NCBI GenBank assembly: GCA_024638395.1 | Contig: JAHEKK010000113.1 | Location: forward strand, 1-8,528 | DNA length: 8,528 nucleotides | From: Gemmatimonadota bacterium | Lineage (GTDB): Bacteria > Gemmatimonadota > Gemmatimonadetes > Longimicrobiales > Gaopeijiaceae | Direction: 5' to 3' | In this document: piece after piece, positions 1 through 5,749 of the stretch | Layout: every line of letters starts with the position of its first letter | Position numbering within the stretch: the stretch's first letter is position 1 | Notes under the pieces: generated by a model | The model's database searches: none | What the model was told of the DNA's origin: nothing | What the model saw: the letters and a program-made list of their open reading frames with translations, nothing else | Translations under genes and position numbers: made by a program

Positions 1-58
1 TCAGCTGCCGCGTGCTGGCGAAGGGGTACTGCGCCGGGAGGTTGATGCCGACCTTCAT
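1..58 (-). CDS. 5' end of an unidentified minus-strand gene (partial)
   Basis: An open frame begins with ATG at 58-56 and runs leftward off the window. Only 19 codons are visible, starting MKVGINLPAQYPF. A good Shine-Dalgarno match (GAGGGA, reading 70 to 65 on the minus strand) lies 6 nt before the ATG, which supports this start over the two ATGs just upstream at 86 and 72; both of those close after five codons. The start also overlaps the TGA of the preceding micro-ORF as ATGA, so translation may be coupled to the truncated glycosyltransferase gene upstream. A short beta-strand-like N-terminus of this kind occurs in flavin-dependent luciferase-like oxidoreductases and in many Rossmann-type enzymes. 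Nineteen residues are too few to assign a family, so the function is left open. Confidence 0.5.
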   Translation of the reverse strand, partial: MKVGINLPAQYPFASTRQL

Positions 59-120
59 CTGCTGTCCCTCATCTGCTGTGCCTCATCTGCCGTTCTCTCT
101 GGATCTGCCGTTCTCTCTGG
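56..120. repeat. Compound short tandem repeat (14 bp x 2, then 18 bp x 2)
   Basis: On the plus strand a 14-bp unit occurs at 56-69 and again at 70-83 with one mismatch (CATCTGCTGTCCCT and CATCTGCTGTGCCT). An 18-bp unit (ATCTGCCGTTCTCTCTGG) then occurs twice without mismatch at 85-102 and 103-120. All four units share the core ATCTGC, at 57, 71, 85 and 103. The 18-bp copies encode the repeated end of the minus-strand glycosyltransferase fragment (RENGRS, then RENGR). The 14-bp copies carry its stop codon and the start region of the next minus-strand gene. The block lies exactly where the glycosyltransferase reading frame stops looking like its family. Confidence 0.85.
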
Positions 121-451
121 TCATCAGCGTCCCGGTGCGCCCGGGTATCGTCGACAGCGAGCCCGCCGATTCCGGTGCCGAGAAGTAGGCCGCGTCGGGG
201 ATCCAGTCGGCGGTGAGCTCACTCGTGGCTCGGGCCATCGCCAGCACGTTGTTCATGAGGCGTGGGTGCTCCGGGACCCGTGTCCAACCGTAGGGCAGGG
301 ATTCGGTGGGTGGGGCGGGGGCCCCGAGGAACAGGGCGTGCACGTCGTGCCCCCGGTCGGTCAGGGCCGAGGCGATCTGGTGCTGGACCCGTTGTCCGCC
401 ACCTGCCCGCGGGTCCCAAGGGGCGATGTTGTGAGCGAAGAGGACTCTCAT
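83..451 (-). CDS. C-terminally truncated GT4 glycosyltransferase (N-terminal domain only; probable gene remnant)
   Basis: The product begins MRVLFAHNIAPWDPRAGGGQ, a typical first strand and Gly-rich loop of a GT4 glycosyltransferase N-terminal Rossmann domain, followed by a helix and strand (ALTDRGHDVHALF). Family members usually have about 350-420 residues. This one has 122 and stops after the strand TGTLMT, with no C-terminal nucleotide-sugar-binding domain and no EX7E motif. The last residues (RENGRSRENGR) come from an 18-bp tandem duplication and do not resemble the family. I chose the ATG at 451 because family similarity begins there; an in-frame ATG at 490 would add 13 unlike residues (MAGPTESPRTDAG), and neither has a strong ribosome binding site. 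The TGA overlaps another ATG as ATGA. An intact enzyme would transfer a sugar from an NDP-sugar in the cytoplasm. This fragment is very unlikely to be catalytic and is probably a pseudogene left by a deletion. Confidence 0.7.
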   Translation of the reverse strand: MRVLFAHNIAPWDPRAGGGQRVQHQIASALTDRGHDVHALFLGAPAPPTESLPYGWTRVPEHPRLMNNVLAMARATSELTADWIPDAAYFSAPESAGSLSTIPGRTGTLMTRENGRSRENGR

Positions 452-602
452 ACCCGCGTCTGTTCGGGGACTCTCCGTTGGTCCGGCCATGGTCCCGAAA
501 GGAAGGGTCGGCAGGCGGAGTCCGAAAGTGCAGGCGGTGCGTGTCCCGCTGCGGGAACGAGGCTCTTATGGGGAGGGCCGTGGGGCCCGATGCTAACGGG
601 GC
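452..602. promoter_or_regulatory. Divergent intergenic region with a 13-bp palindrome
   Basis: This gap separates the minus-strand pair from the plus-strand operon and must hold the promoter for at least one of them unless transcription enters from outside. A perfect inverted repeat, TCCCGC-T-GCGGGA, lies at 544-556, about 47 bp before the ATG at 603. A weaker GC-rich stem (GGGCC, four-base loop, GGCCC) lies at 575-588. The right arm of the first palindrome includes GGAAC at 554-558, which resembles an ECF-type -35 element, but no convincing -10 follows at the right distance. A CTTATG at 565-570 could be a weak -10. These are observations only; short palindromes occur by chance in GC-rich DNA. 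Confidence 0.3.
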
Positions 603-2048
603 ATGTCCCCTCCCATCCGCAGGTGGCAATCGGCCCGTCCAGCTTCGGTACTGTCCAATGGTGGCGGTGCCGAGATTCCCTTGTCGGTGCTGGCGGCGGT
701 CGGCGTCCTGTCGGCGGCCTGGGTGGTGGACGGCACGGGCAGCCCAGTGGCGGTGCTCTGCGTCGGTCTCCCTCTCCTCCTCGTGACCGCCGGGCTGAAT
801 CGGGCGTTCCCGGACCGAGGGTCTCTGCAGGACCTCCCGACCATCGTGCTGGGCGCTTTGGTCCTTCGTTTGGCGGCCTTCGTGGCTATTCGGATGACGG
901 TTGGGCCCTACGTCTTCGCTCCGGATGCCGTCGCCTACGAGGTCGTCGGCGAGAAGATCGTCTTGGCCCTGACCGGCCAGGGAAGCATGCCGCTCAAGGC
1001 GGTCGACTCCCTCCAGGTCGGCTACTATTGGCTCAACGCGGTCTTCTTCTGGTTCTTCGGTGATGCCACCGCCGGTCCGGCCCTCCTGAACGTCTTTGTG
1101 GGCGCGTGGACCACCGTTCCCGTGTACTTCCTCGCGCGGACGATGTTGCGGGGGAACCGCGGTGTGGCGCGATGGGCAGCCGGCCTCGTGGCCATCTTTC
1201 CCTCGCTGACGCTTTGGTCGTGCCTGAACCTTCGAGAGGCTCCGACCATCTTTCTCCTGATCACGGCCCTGTACGCGTTCGTACGGTTGGCGGCCTCACG
1301 ATCGCCGGGAGATCTGCTGCTGGGCGCCGTCTGCCTGGGTGCCATCCTGTTCTCCCGGGGGTACCTCGCCCTGCTGGTAGGCATCGGCGCTCCGGTCGGT
1401 CTGGTCCTGGCTCGGGGGCGATCCGTTGGCGGCAGGTTGATCGCCGTCGCCGTGCTGGCGGCCACGGTTGCGGTCTCCGGCTTCCTGGACCTCGGCGCCG
1501 ATCTCACCGTGAGCCCTACGCTTGAAACCCTGGAAGCCATGCGCCGAGGCTTGGGAGAGGGCGCGCGCACCGCCTACGGGGCGGCCTACGACGTGTCCCA
1601 TCCGACCGGCGCGATGCGTTTTCTTCCCGTCGGGCTCGCGTACTACCTCTTCGCGCCCTTCCCGTGGGACCTGGGGTCGGCCCTTCAGTGGTTCACCCTT
1701 CCGGAAACGCTGCTCTGGTACGGCCTTTTCCCCTTCGTCGTCCGCGGTGCCCTGTTGGCCTTGCGGAGGGATCCGCGGGCCTACGCGGTGTTCTTCTCGG
1801 TCGTGATCGCCGTGGTGATTCCCTACGCCCTCGTGCAAGGCAATGTGGGCACGGCGTATAGGCACCGGGCTCAGATCCTGCCCCTCTTGTTCGTTTTGGC
1901 AGCAATCGGCCTGAGGGACGCGTACAGCGTGCTGATTGCCAGAAGGCGACGACGACTGGAAATGCGGGCCGTCGCAGCTGCCCGCCAGGTGGGACGCCCC
2001 GACCCCGTGGGCCTGTCGGCCCCATGGCTCGGCGACGGCGCATCATGA
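603..2048 (+). CDS. Polytopic membrane protein, GT-C/PMT-like glycosyltransferase (or related polymerase)
   Basis: The 481-residue protein has roughly a dozen hydrophobic segments, for example near residues 26-42, 47-63, 80-97, 158-178, 188-205, 210-229, 253-270, 279-296, 366-385, 394-411 and 425-441. Between segments near residues 100-155 lies a loop with FAPDAVAYE (Asp108), the place where GT-C enzymes of the PMT/ArnT class keep their catalytic acidic residue. LNLREAP (208-214) and YRHRAQILP (419-427) are further candidate conserved sites. GT-C enzymes transfer sugars from polyprenyl-phosphate donors on the extracytoplasmic side. The tail after residue 445 is Arg-rich and probably cytoplasmic. 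The ATG at 603 has only a weak ribosome binding site; TTG at codon 26 is a possible alternative. It is the first gene of the operon, and its TGA overlaps the next ATG by 4 bp. A Wzy-type polymerase or a membrane protein of unknown function is the main alternative. Confidence 0.65.
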   Translation: MSPPIRRWQSARPASVLSNGGGAEIPLSVLAAVGVLSAAWVVDGTGSPVAVLCVGLPLLLVTAGLNRAFPDRGSLQDLPTIVLGALVLRLAAFVAIRMTVGPYVFAPDAVAYEVVGEKIVLALTGQGSMPLKAVDSLQVGYYWLNAVFFWFFGDATAGPALLNVFVGAWTTVPVYFLARTMLRGNRGVARWAAGLVAIFPSLTLWSCLNLREAPTIFLLITALYAFVRLAASRSPGDLLLGAVCLGAILFSRGYLALLVGIGAPVGLVLARGRSVGGRLIAVAVLAATVAVSGFLDLGADLTVSPTLETLEAMRRGLGEGARTAYGAAYDVSHPTGAMRFLPVGLAYYLFAPFPWDLGSALQWFTLPETLLWYGLFPFVVRGALLALRRDPRAYAVFFSVVIAVVIPYALVQGNVGTAYRHRAQILPLLFVLAAIGLRDAYSVLIARRRRRLEMRAVAAARQVGRPDPVGLSAPWLGDGAS

Positions 2049-3157
2049 AGCGCCTCCTCATCGTAATCGACAGTCTCGGGTATGGTGGAGCGGAGCGGCT
2101 CCTCTTGACGACGCTTGCACATCTGGACCGGTCCAGGTTCCAGCCTGTCGTTGCATCCCTGTTCGGTCCGAACCCGCTGGCGAGACCGATCCGGGATCTG
2201 GGCGTCGATGTCGTGGAGCTCGGCTTGAGCGGCCCGAGAGCGCTCCCCCGGGCCGTGGCCGGCCTGCGTGGGGTTATGGACGCCCAAAGCCCGGATCTGA
2301 TCCATACCCATTTGTTCGCCTCGAACGTGGCAGGGCGAGTCGCGGTCCGCGGCAGCATTCCCGTCATCACCACGCTGCACAATCCGGACTACGGCCAAGA
2401 GGGGCCGGGATGGGGGTTCGGAATGAGACGGCTCCTGGACGGAAGCACCGCTCACCTTTGGACGCCCACGTTCCTCGCGGTCAGCGACGAAGTTCGGCGC
2501 GACTACCGGGCCCACCTCGCCCTGTGTGACGTGAAAGTGCTCCACAACTACGTCGACCTCGACGAGTTCGACCGGCGGCTCCATAGGGTCCCGCGCACGG
2601 AGGTCCGGCGCAGCCTTTCGGTGTCCGCCGATCACTTCATGCTGCTCCACGTCGGGCGCTTCCACCGTCAGAAGGCACAGGACGTTCTGATCCGCGCTTT
2701 CTCCGCATTGGCGCCGTCGGATCCGGCGCTCCAGCTGACGCTTGCCGGCGAGGGTCCGGGCCGAAGCGATGCCGAGCGCCTGGCGCAACGGCTGGGTGTC
2801 AGAGACCGAGTCCGCTTCTTGGGTGCCGTTGAGGACCCCGAAGCGCTTTACTCCGCGGCCGACGCGTTCGTCTTCCCGAGCCGCTATGAAGCCTTCGGGA
2901 TGGCGCTCCTCGAATCCATGGCCGCCGGTCTCCCAGCGGTTGTATCGGCGGTGGGCGGTATCCTGGAACTGACGACATCTGCCACGGCCCTGCAGGTGCC
3001 CCCCGACGATGCGCGGGTCCTCGCCGGGGCCATCGCGCGCCTGAGAGGTGATGCTCGCCTCGCCTCGGACATGGGACAAGCGGCAAGGGCCCGGGCTACC
3101 CGGTTCGATGCGACGAAGGCCGTAGCCCGGCTGGAGTGCGTGTATGCCGACGCTTGA
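2045..3157 (+). CDS. GT4 family glycosyltransferase (canonical, EX7E motif)
   Basis: The 370-residue product is a full-length GT-B fold retaining glycosyltransferase. The N-terminal acceptor-side Rossmann domain opens with MKRLLIVIDSLGYGGAE, with the Gly-rich loop GGAER at 14-18 and IHTHL at 86-90. The C-terminal donor domain contains LHVGRFHRQK (201-210), LAGEGPG (233-239) and the EX7E motif: Glu282 and Glu290 in YEAFGMALLE, followed by SMAAGLPAVVSAVGG. Such enzymes move a hexose-type sugar from an NDP-sugar to a lipid-linked glycan at the cytoplasmic face; donor and acceptor cannot be read from the sequence. The start at 2045 matches the family N-terminus and overlaps the previous stop as ATGA, which suggests translational coupling; no strong ribosome binding site is present. 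An ATG at 2024 would add MARRRRI and is less likely. All family hallmarks are intact. Confidence 0.9.
   Translation: MKRLLIVIDSLGYGGAERLLLTTLAHLDRSRFQPVVASLFGPNPLARPIRDLGVDVVELGLSGPRALPRAVAGLRGVMDAQSPDLIHTHLFASNVAGRVAVRGSIPVITTLHNPDYGQEGPGWGFGMRRLLDGSTAHLWTPTFLAVSDEVRRDYRAHLALCDVKVLHNYVDLDEFDRRLHRVPRTEVRRSLSVSADHFMLLHVGRFHRQKAQDVLIRAFSALAPSDPALQLTLAGEGPGRSDAERLAQRLGVRDRVRFLGAVEDPEALYSAADAFVFPSRYEAFGMALLESMAAGLPAVVSAVGGILELTTSATALQVPPDDARVLAGAIARLRGDARLASDMGQAARARATRFDATKAVARLECVYADA
3133..3136 (+). promoter_or_regulatory. Ribosome binding site for the GT39-like gene
   Basis: GGAG lies 7 nt before the ATG at 3144, inside the end of the preceding GT4 gene. It supports the 3144 start, which gives a 14-bp overlap. 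No other ATG, GTG or TTG occurs in this frame before the first membrane segment, so the start is well fixed. Confidence 0.6.
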
Positions 3158-4544
3158 GGGGGCGGGAGGCTATCCCTGCCGGGAGGACTCGACGCTCGAC
3201 GCTCGACGCGACCTCGTCTACCTCGCCGGATGCGCCCTGGCCCTCAGGCTTGTCGCGGCCGTCTTCTGGGCCCCGGCGCCCACCGGGGATGCGGCAGAAT
3301 ACCTGAGACTTGCCGAAGGGCTCCTGGCTGGCAGGGGCTTCACCGATGCCCAGGGGGCCCTCACGTCTTGGCGGCCACCGCTCTACCCGGCGCTGCTTAC
3401 TCCCTTGTTGGCGACCCGTGCGTGGTGGGGTGAGGCGGGCGCCCTCACCCTCGTACGCGTTACCCAGGCTCTCCTGTCCAGCCTGACCGTACTGATGGTC
3501 TACACCCTCGGTGCCGTCGTGGGCGGACGTAGAACCGCGCGGTGGGCCGCAGTGCTCTTGGCCCTGAGCGTGTCCCATGTCGCCGCCGTATCCCGCCTCT
3601 TGAGCGAGACCCTGTTCACGTTCCTGATCGTGGCCACGGTCGTCCTCCTCGTCCATGCCACCCGCCCCTCGAGGCCGTCCCGCCCGGCATCGGCCTTCGC
3701 CTCGTTCGCAGTTGCCGGCGCCGTACTCGGTCTCGGGGCGCTTGTGCGCAGCGTCGCTCTGGCCCTCCCCCTCGTCTTGGTTCCCACGCTCCTGTTGTCC
3801 CGGCGCAGGCTGGCCTGGACCAGGCCCCGCGTCGTGGTGGGCATCGCCGGCTTCTCCCTCGGTTTCATGCTCGTGCTGACGCCCTGGACCGTGCGGAACC
3901 ACCGGTTGCACGACGCCCTGGTCCCCGTTGCCACCCAGGGCGGCGCCACCCTGTACGCCGGGAACCATCCCCAGGGCGGACGGGTGCTCGGCGTAATGGC
4001 CGATGACGACCGGACCCGACACGCGGCGAACATGACGGAGGTGGAGGCTTCGGCCTACCTCACGGCCATGACCATCCAGGACTGGAAGGACGACCCGCCC
4101 GAAGCCGTGCGGCTCGCGGTGCTGAAGACCTTGTACTTCTGGACCCCGGAGGATTGGGAGATTCTTCCCGGATCGGGCGGTTTCAATCCGACCTACGCAT
4201 TCGTGATGCTCTGGGTCCTCTGGCTGCTTGTGGGGTCCGGGGGGTCGAGGGAGCTTCGGACCACCTCATGGGGGTGGCGGCTCTGGCCCGCTTGGAGCAT
4301 TTCCCTCGCGTTCGTCGGGCTGTCGCTGGTGTTCTACGGGAGCCCCAGACTCCGTTTTCCCATCGAGCCCTTTCTGGTGATCCTGGCCGCAGCGGGAATC
4401 CTCTCCGTGGAGCGGCGCCAGAGCCCCGGGCGCACGCGACGAGCCGTGGCCGTCGCAGTGACCGCGTCCTTGTCCGCTTTTCTCGTCTGGTCCCCTGTAG
4501 GTTCCGCGATCAAGGCCGCCCTCGGTGTGGTGGGGGTATGGTGA
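3144..4544 (+). CDS. GT39/ArnT-like (PMT family) membrane glycosyltransferase
   Basis: The 466-residue protein has many hydrophobic segments and the sequence landmarks of PMT/ArnT-type GT-C enzymes. After the first membrane segment (about residues 24-42) comes TGDAAEYLRLAEGL, with the expected catalytic Asp at 49, followed by SWRPPLYPALL (75-85). RLLSETLFTFL (151-161), TPWTVRNH (246-253) and the extracytoplasmic-loop motif GGATLYAGNHP (266-276) are also typical. Near the end, SPRLRFPIEPFLVILAA (400-416) matches the conserved Arg-Phe/Tyr-Pro segment before the last helices. Such enzymes transfer a sugar from a polyprenyl phosphate to a lipid, protein or glycan outside the cytoplasmic membrane. 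The gene overlaps the preceding GT4 gene by 14 bp and the next by 7 bp. A triple 7-bp repeat falls at about codons 15-22, upstream of the first membrane segment. Donor and acceptor are unknown. Confidence 0.85.
   Translation: MPTLEGAGGYPCREDSTLDARRDLVYLAGCALALRLVAAVFWAPAPTGDAAEYLRLAEGLLAGRGFTDAQGALTSWRPPLYPALLTPLLATRAWWGEAGALTLVRVTQALLSSLTVLMVYTLGAVVGGRRTARWAAVLLALSVSHVAAVSRLLSETLFTFLIVATVVLLVHATRPSRPSRPASAFASFAVAGAVLGLGALVRSVALALPLVLVPTLLLSRRRLAWTRPRVVVGIAGFSLGFMLVLTPWTVRNHRLHDALVPVATQGGATLYAGNHPQGGRVLGVMADDDRTRHAANMTEVEASAYLTAMTIQDWKDDPPEAVRLAVLKTLYFWTPEDWEILPGSGGFNPTYAFVMLWVLWLLVGSGGSRELRTTSWGWRLWPAWSISLAFVGLSLVFYGSPRLRFPIEPFLVILAAAGILSVERRQSPGRTRRAVAVAVTASLSAFLVWSPVGSAIKAALGVVGVW
3188..3208 (+). 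repeat. Three perfect tandem copies of a 7-bp unit inside the GT39-like gene
   Basis: CTCGACG occurs three times in a row at 3188-3194, 3195-3201 and 3202-3208, followed by a partial CGAC. It encodes part of the non-hydrophobic N-terminus (STLDAR). Because 7 is not a multiple of 3, gain or loss of one unit would shift the frame near codon 16 and abolish the protein. Three copies is a short tract. Confidence 0.85.
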
Positions 4545-5749
4545 AGACGGCACGGCCGGGGCGCTCGGTTGCCTATGTGTCCTACGATGGCCTCCTTGAG
4601 CCCTTGGGCGCTTCACAGGTGGTGCCGCCCGTCGAAGGGCTGGCCGCGCGCGGCTTCCCCATGTCCGTGCTGTCTTTCGAGAAACCCCACGATCTGGACG
4701 ACCGGGGTGCCGTGGGAGAAATGCGTGCGCGTCTGGCCGCTTCCGGGACTTCCTGGCTGCCCCTGCGTTACCACCGCGCGCCGACCCTTCCGGCGACTGC
4801 GTTCGACGTTGCCATGGCTGTGCGTAACCTGAGGAAGACCAAGCCCGCCCTCGTTCACGCACGGAGCTACGTGGCCGCGGCCATGGGCTCTCTGAGTCTC
4901 CGCAACGGTGGAGGGAAGCTCCTCTTCGACATGCGGGGATTCTGGGTCGATGAGCGGATCGAGGGACAGGGCTGGTCGCCAACGGGCCTGAAGGTCCGTG
5001 AGGGACGGAGGGTGGAGCGGGCGCTTCTGAATCGGGCGGACCACGTCGTCCATCTGACAAAGGCGGCACGCGCCCGTGTGGAGCGTCGGCTCGGAGCCCT
5101 CGGCCGTAGTCGACACACGACGATCCCCACCAGCGTCGACCTGGAGCGATTTCGCGTTCCGGCCGACCGGTCCGAGCTTCGGCAGCGCCTCGGCATCCGG
5201 CCGGAAGGTCCGGTACTGATCCATGCCGGCACACTCGGCGCCCGGTATCAGATCGGGCGCACGCTCCAGATCGGAGCGGCCTTCGTCGAGTCCTCCGGGG
5301 GGACCTTCCTGGTCGTGACGCGAGACACGGAGGCCGTCTCCTCGAGGGCCCGGAAGATGGGGGTTCCGGTCATTGTCCGGAGCGCCGCCCCTGCCGAGAT
5401 GCCCGACTGGCTCGGAGTGGCCGACTTCGGACTCGCCCTCGTGGCGCCGGGGCCGGCCGGAGTGGCTAGCGCACCGACCAAGGTGGGGGAGTATCTGGCT
5501 GCCGGGCTCGGCGTGGTGACCACCGCCGTCGGTGACCTAGAAAACCAGTTTGCAGAGGCCAGGTACAGCCGGGTCGTTGGCCCTCAGGCCACTTCGGGGG
5601 AGGTGGTTGGGTGGATGTTGTCCGGAGGTCCGGCCCGGGCCCGAGAAGCGGAATCCCGGGCCTTGGCGGAAACGTACTACGGCCTTACCGCCGCCCTGGA
5701 CCTGTACGAAGCCATCTATCGGGACCTGGGTGTGGTGCCATGCGTGTAA
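4538..5749 (+). CDS. GT4-like glycosyltransferase ('SYDGLLEPLG' type)
   Basis: The 403-residue product starts, after a short basic tail, with VAYVSYDGLLEPLGASQV (11-28), the signature opening of a recognisable GT4-like group found in exopolysaccharide and O-antigen clusters. LSFEKP (45-50) and DMRGFWVDER (131-140) are also typical. The C-terminal domain has LIHAGTLGARY (227-237) and SAPTKVGEYLAAGLGVV (311-327). The position matching the second Glu of EX7E is kept (Glu318), but the first is Ala310. It probably transfers a sugar from an NDP-sugar to a growing lipid-linked glycan in the cytoplasm. I chose the ATG at 4538 because the family similarity begins just after it and it overlaps the previous gene by only 7 bp. 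The same frame is open back to an ATG at 4154, which would overlap that gene by about 390 bp and add unrelated sequence. It overlaps the following gene by 10 bp. Confidence 0.85.
   Translation: MVKTARPGRSVAYVSYDGLLEPLGASQVVPPVEGLAARGFPMSVLSFEKPHDLDDRGAVGEMRARLAASGTSWLPLRYHRAPTLPATAFDVAMAVRNLRKTKPALVHARSYVAAAMGSLSLRNGGGKLLFDMRGFWVDERIEGQGWSPTGLKVREGRRVERALLNRADHVVHLTKAARARVERRLGALGRSRHTTIPTSVDLERFRVPADRSELRQRLGIRPEGPVLIHAGTLGARYQIGRTLQIGAAFVESSGGTFLVVTRDTEAVSSRARKMGVPVIVRSAAPAEMPDWLGVADFGLALVAPGPAGVASAPTKVGEYLAAGLGVVTTAVGDLENQFAEARYSRVVGPQATSGEVVGWMLSGGPARAREAESRALAETYYGLTAALDLYEAIYRDLGVVPCV

Noticed and set aside
266..1063. 265-residue plus-strand open frame
   Set aside because: It crosses the antisense of the GT4 remnant, the divergent intergenic region and the first third of the GT-C-like gene. 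The composition is Gly/Arg-rich with no domain pattern.
1871..3079. 402-residue open frame on the minus strand
   Set aside because: It lies opposite the end of the GT-C-like gene and most of the canonical GT4 gene, whose motifs are unambiguous. Its translation is rich in Arg, Gly and His with no domain-like pattern, as expected for an antisense shadow in GC-rich DNA.
3096..4022. 308-residue minus-strand open frame
   Set aside because: Antisense to the clear GT39-like gene. Low-complexity Gly, Gln, Glu and His composition marks it as a shadow.
4154..4537. Upstream extension of the 'SYDGLLEPLG' glycosyltransferase to an ATG at 4154
   Set aside because: The added 128 residues are the out-of-frame translation of the preceding membrane protein gene and do not resemble the family.
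4266..5234. 322-residue minus-strand open frame
   Set aside because: Antisense to the junction of two well-supported glycosyltransferase genes, with no recognisable motif.
5611..5739. Upstream extension of the 'GKCGxK' glycosyltransferase to an ATG at 5611
   Set aside because: The family N-terminus begins at 5740; the extra 43 residues are a frame shadow of the preceding gene.
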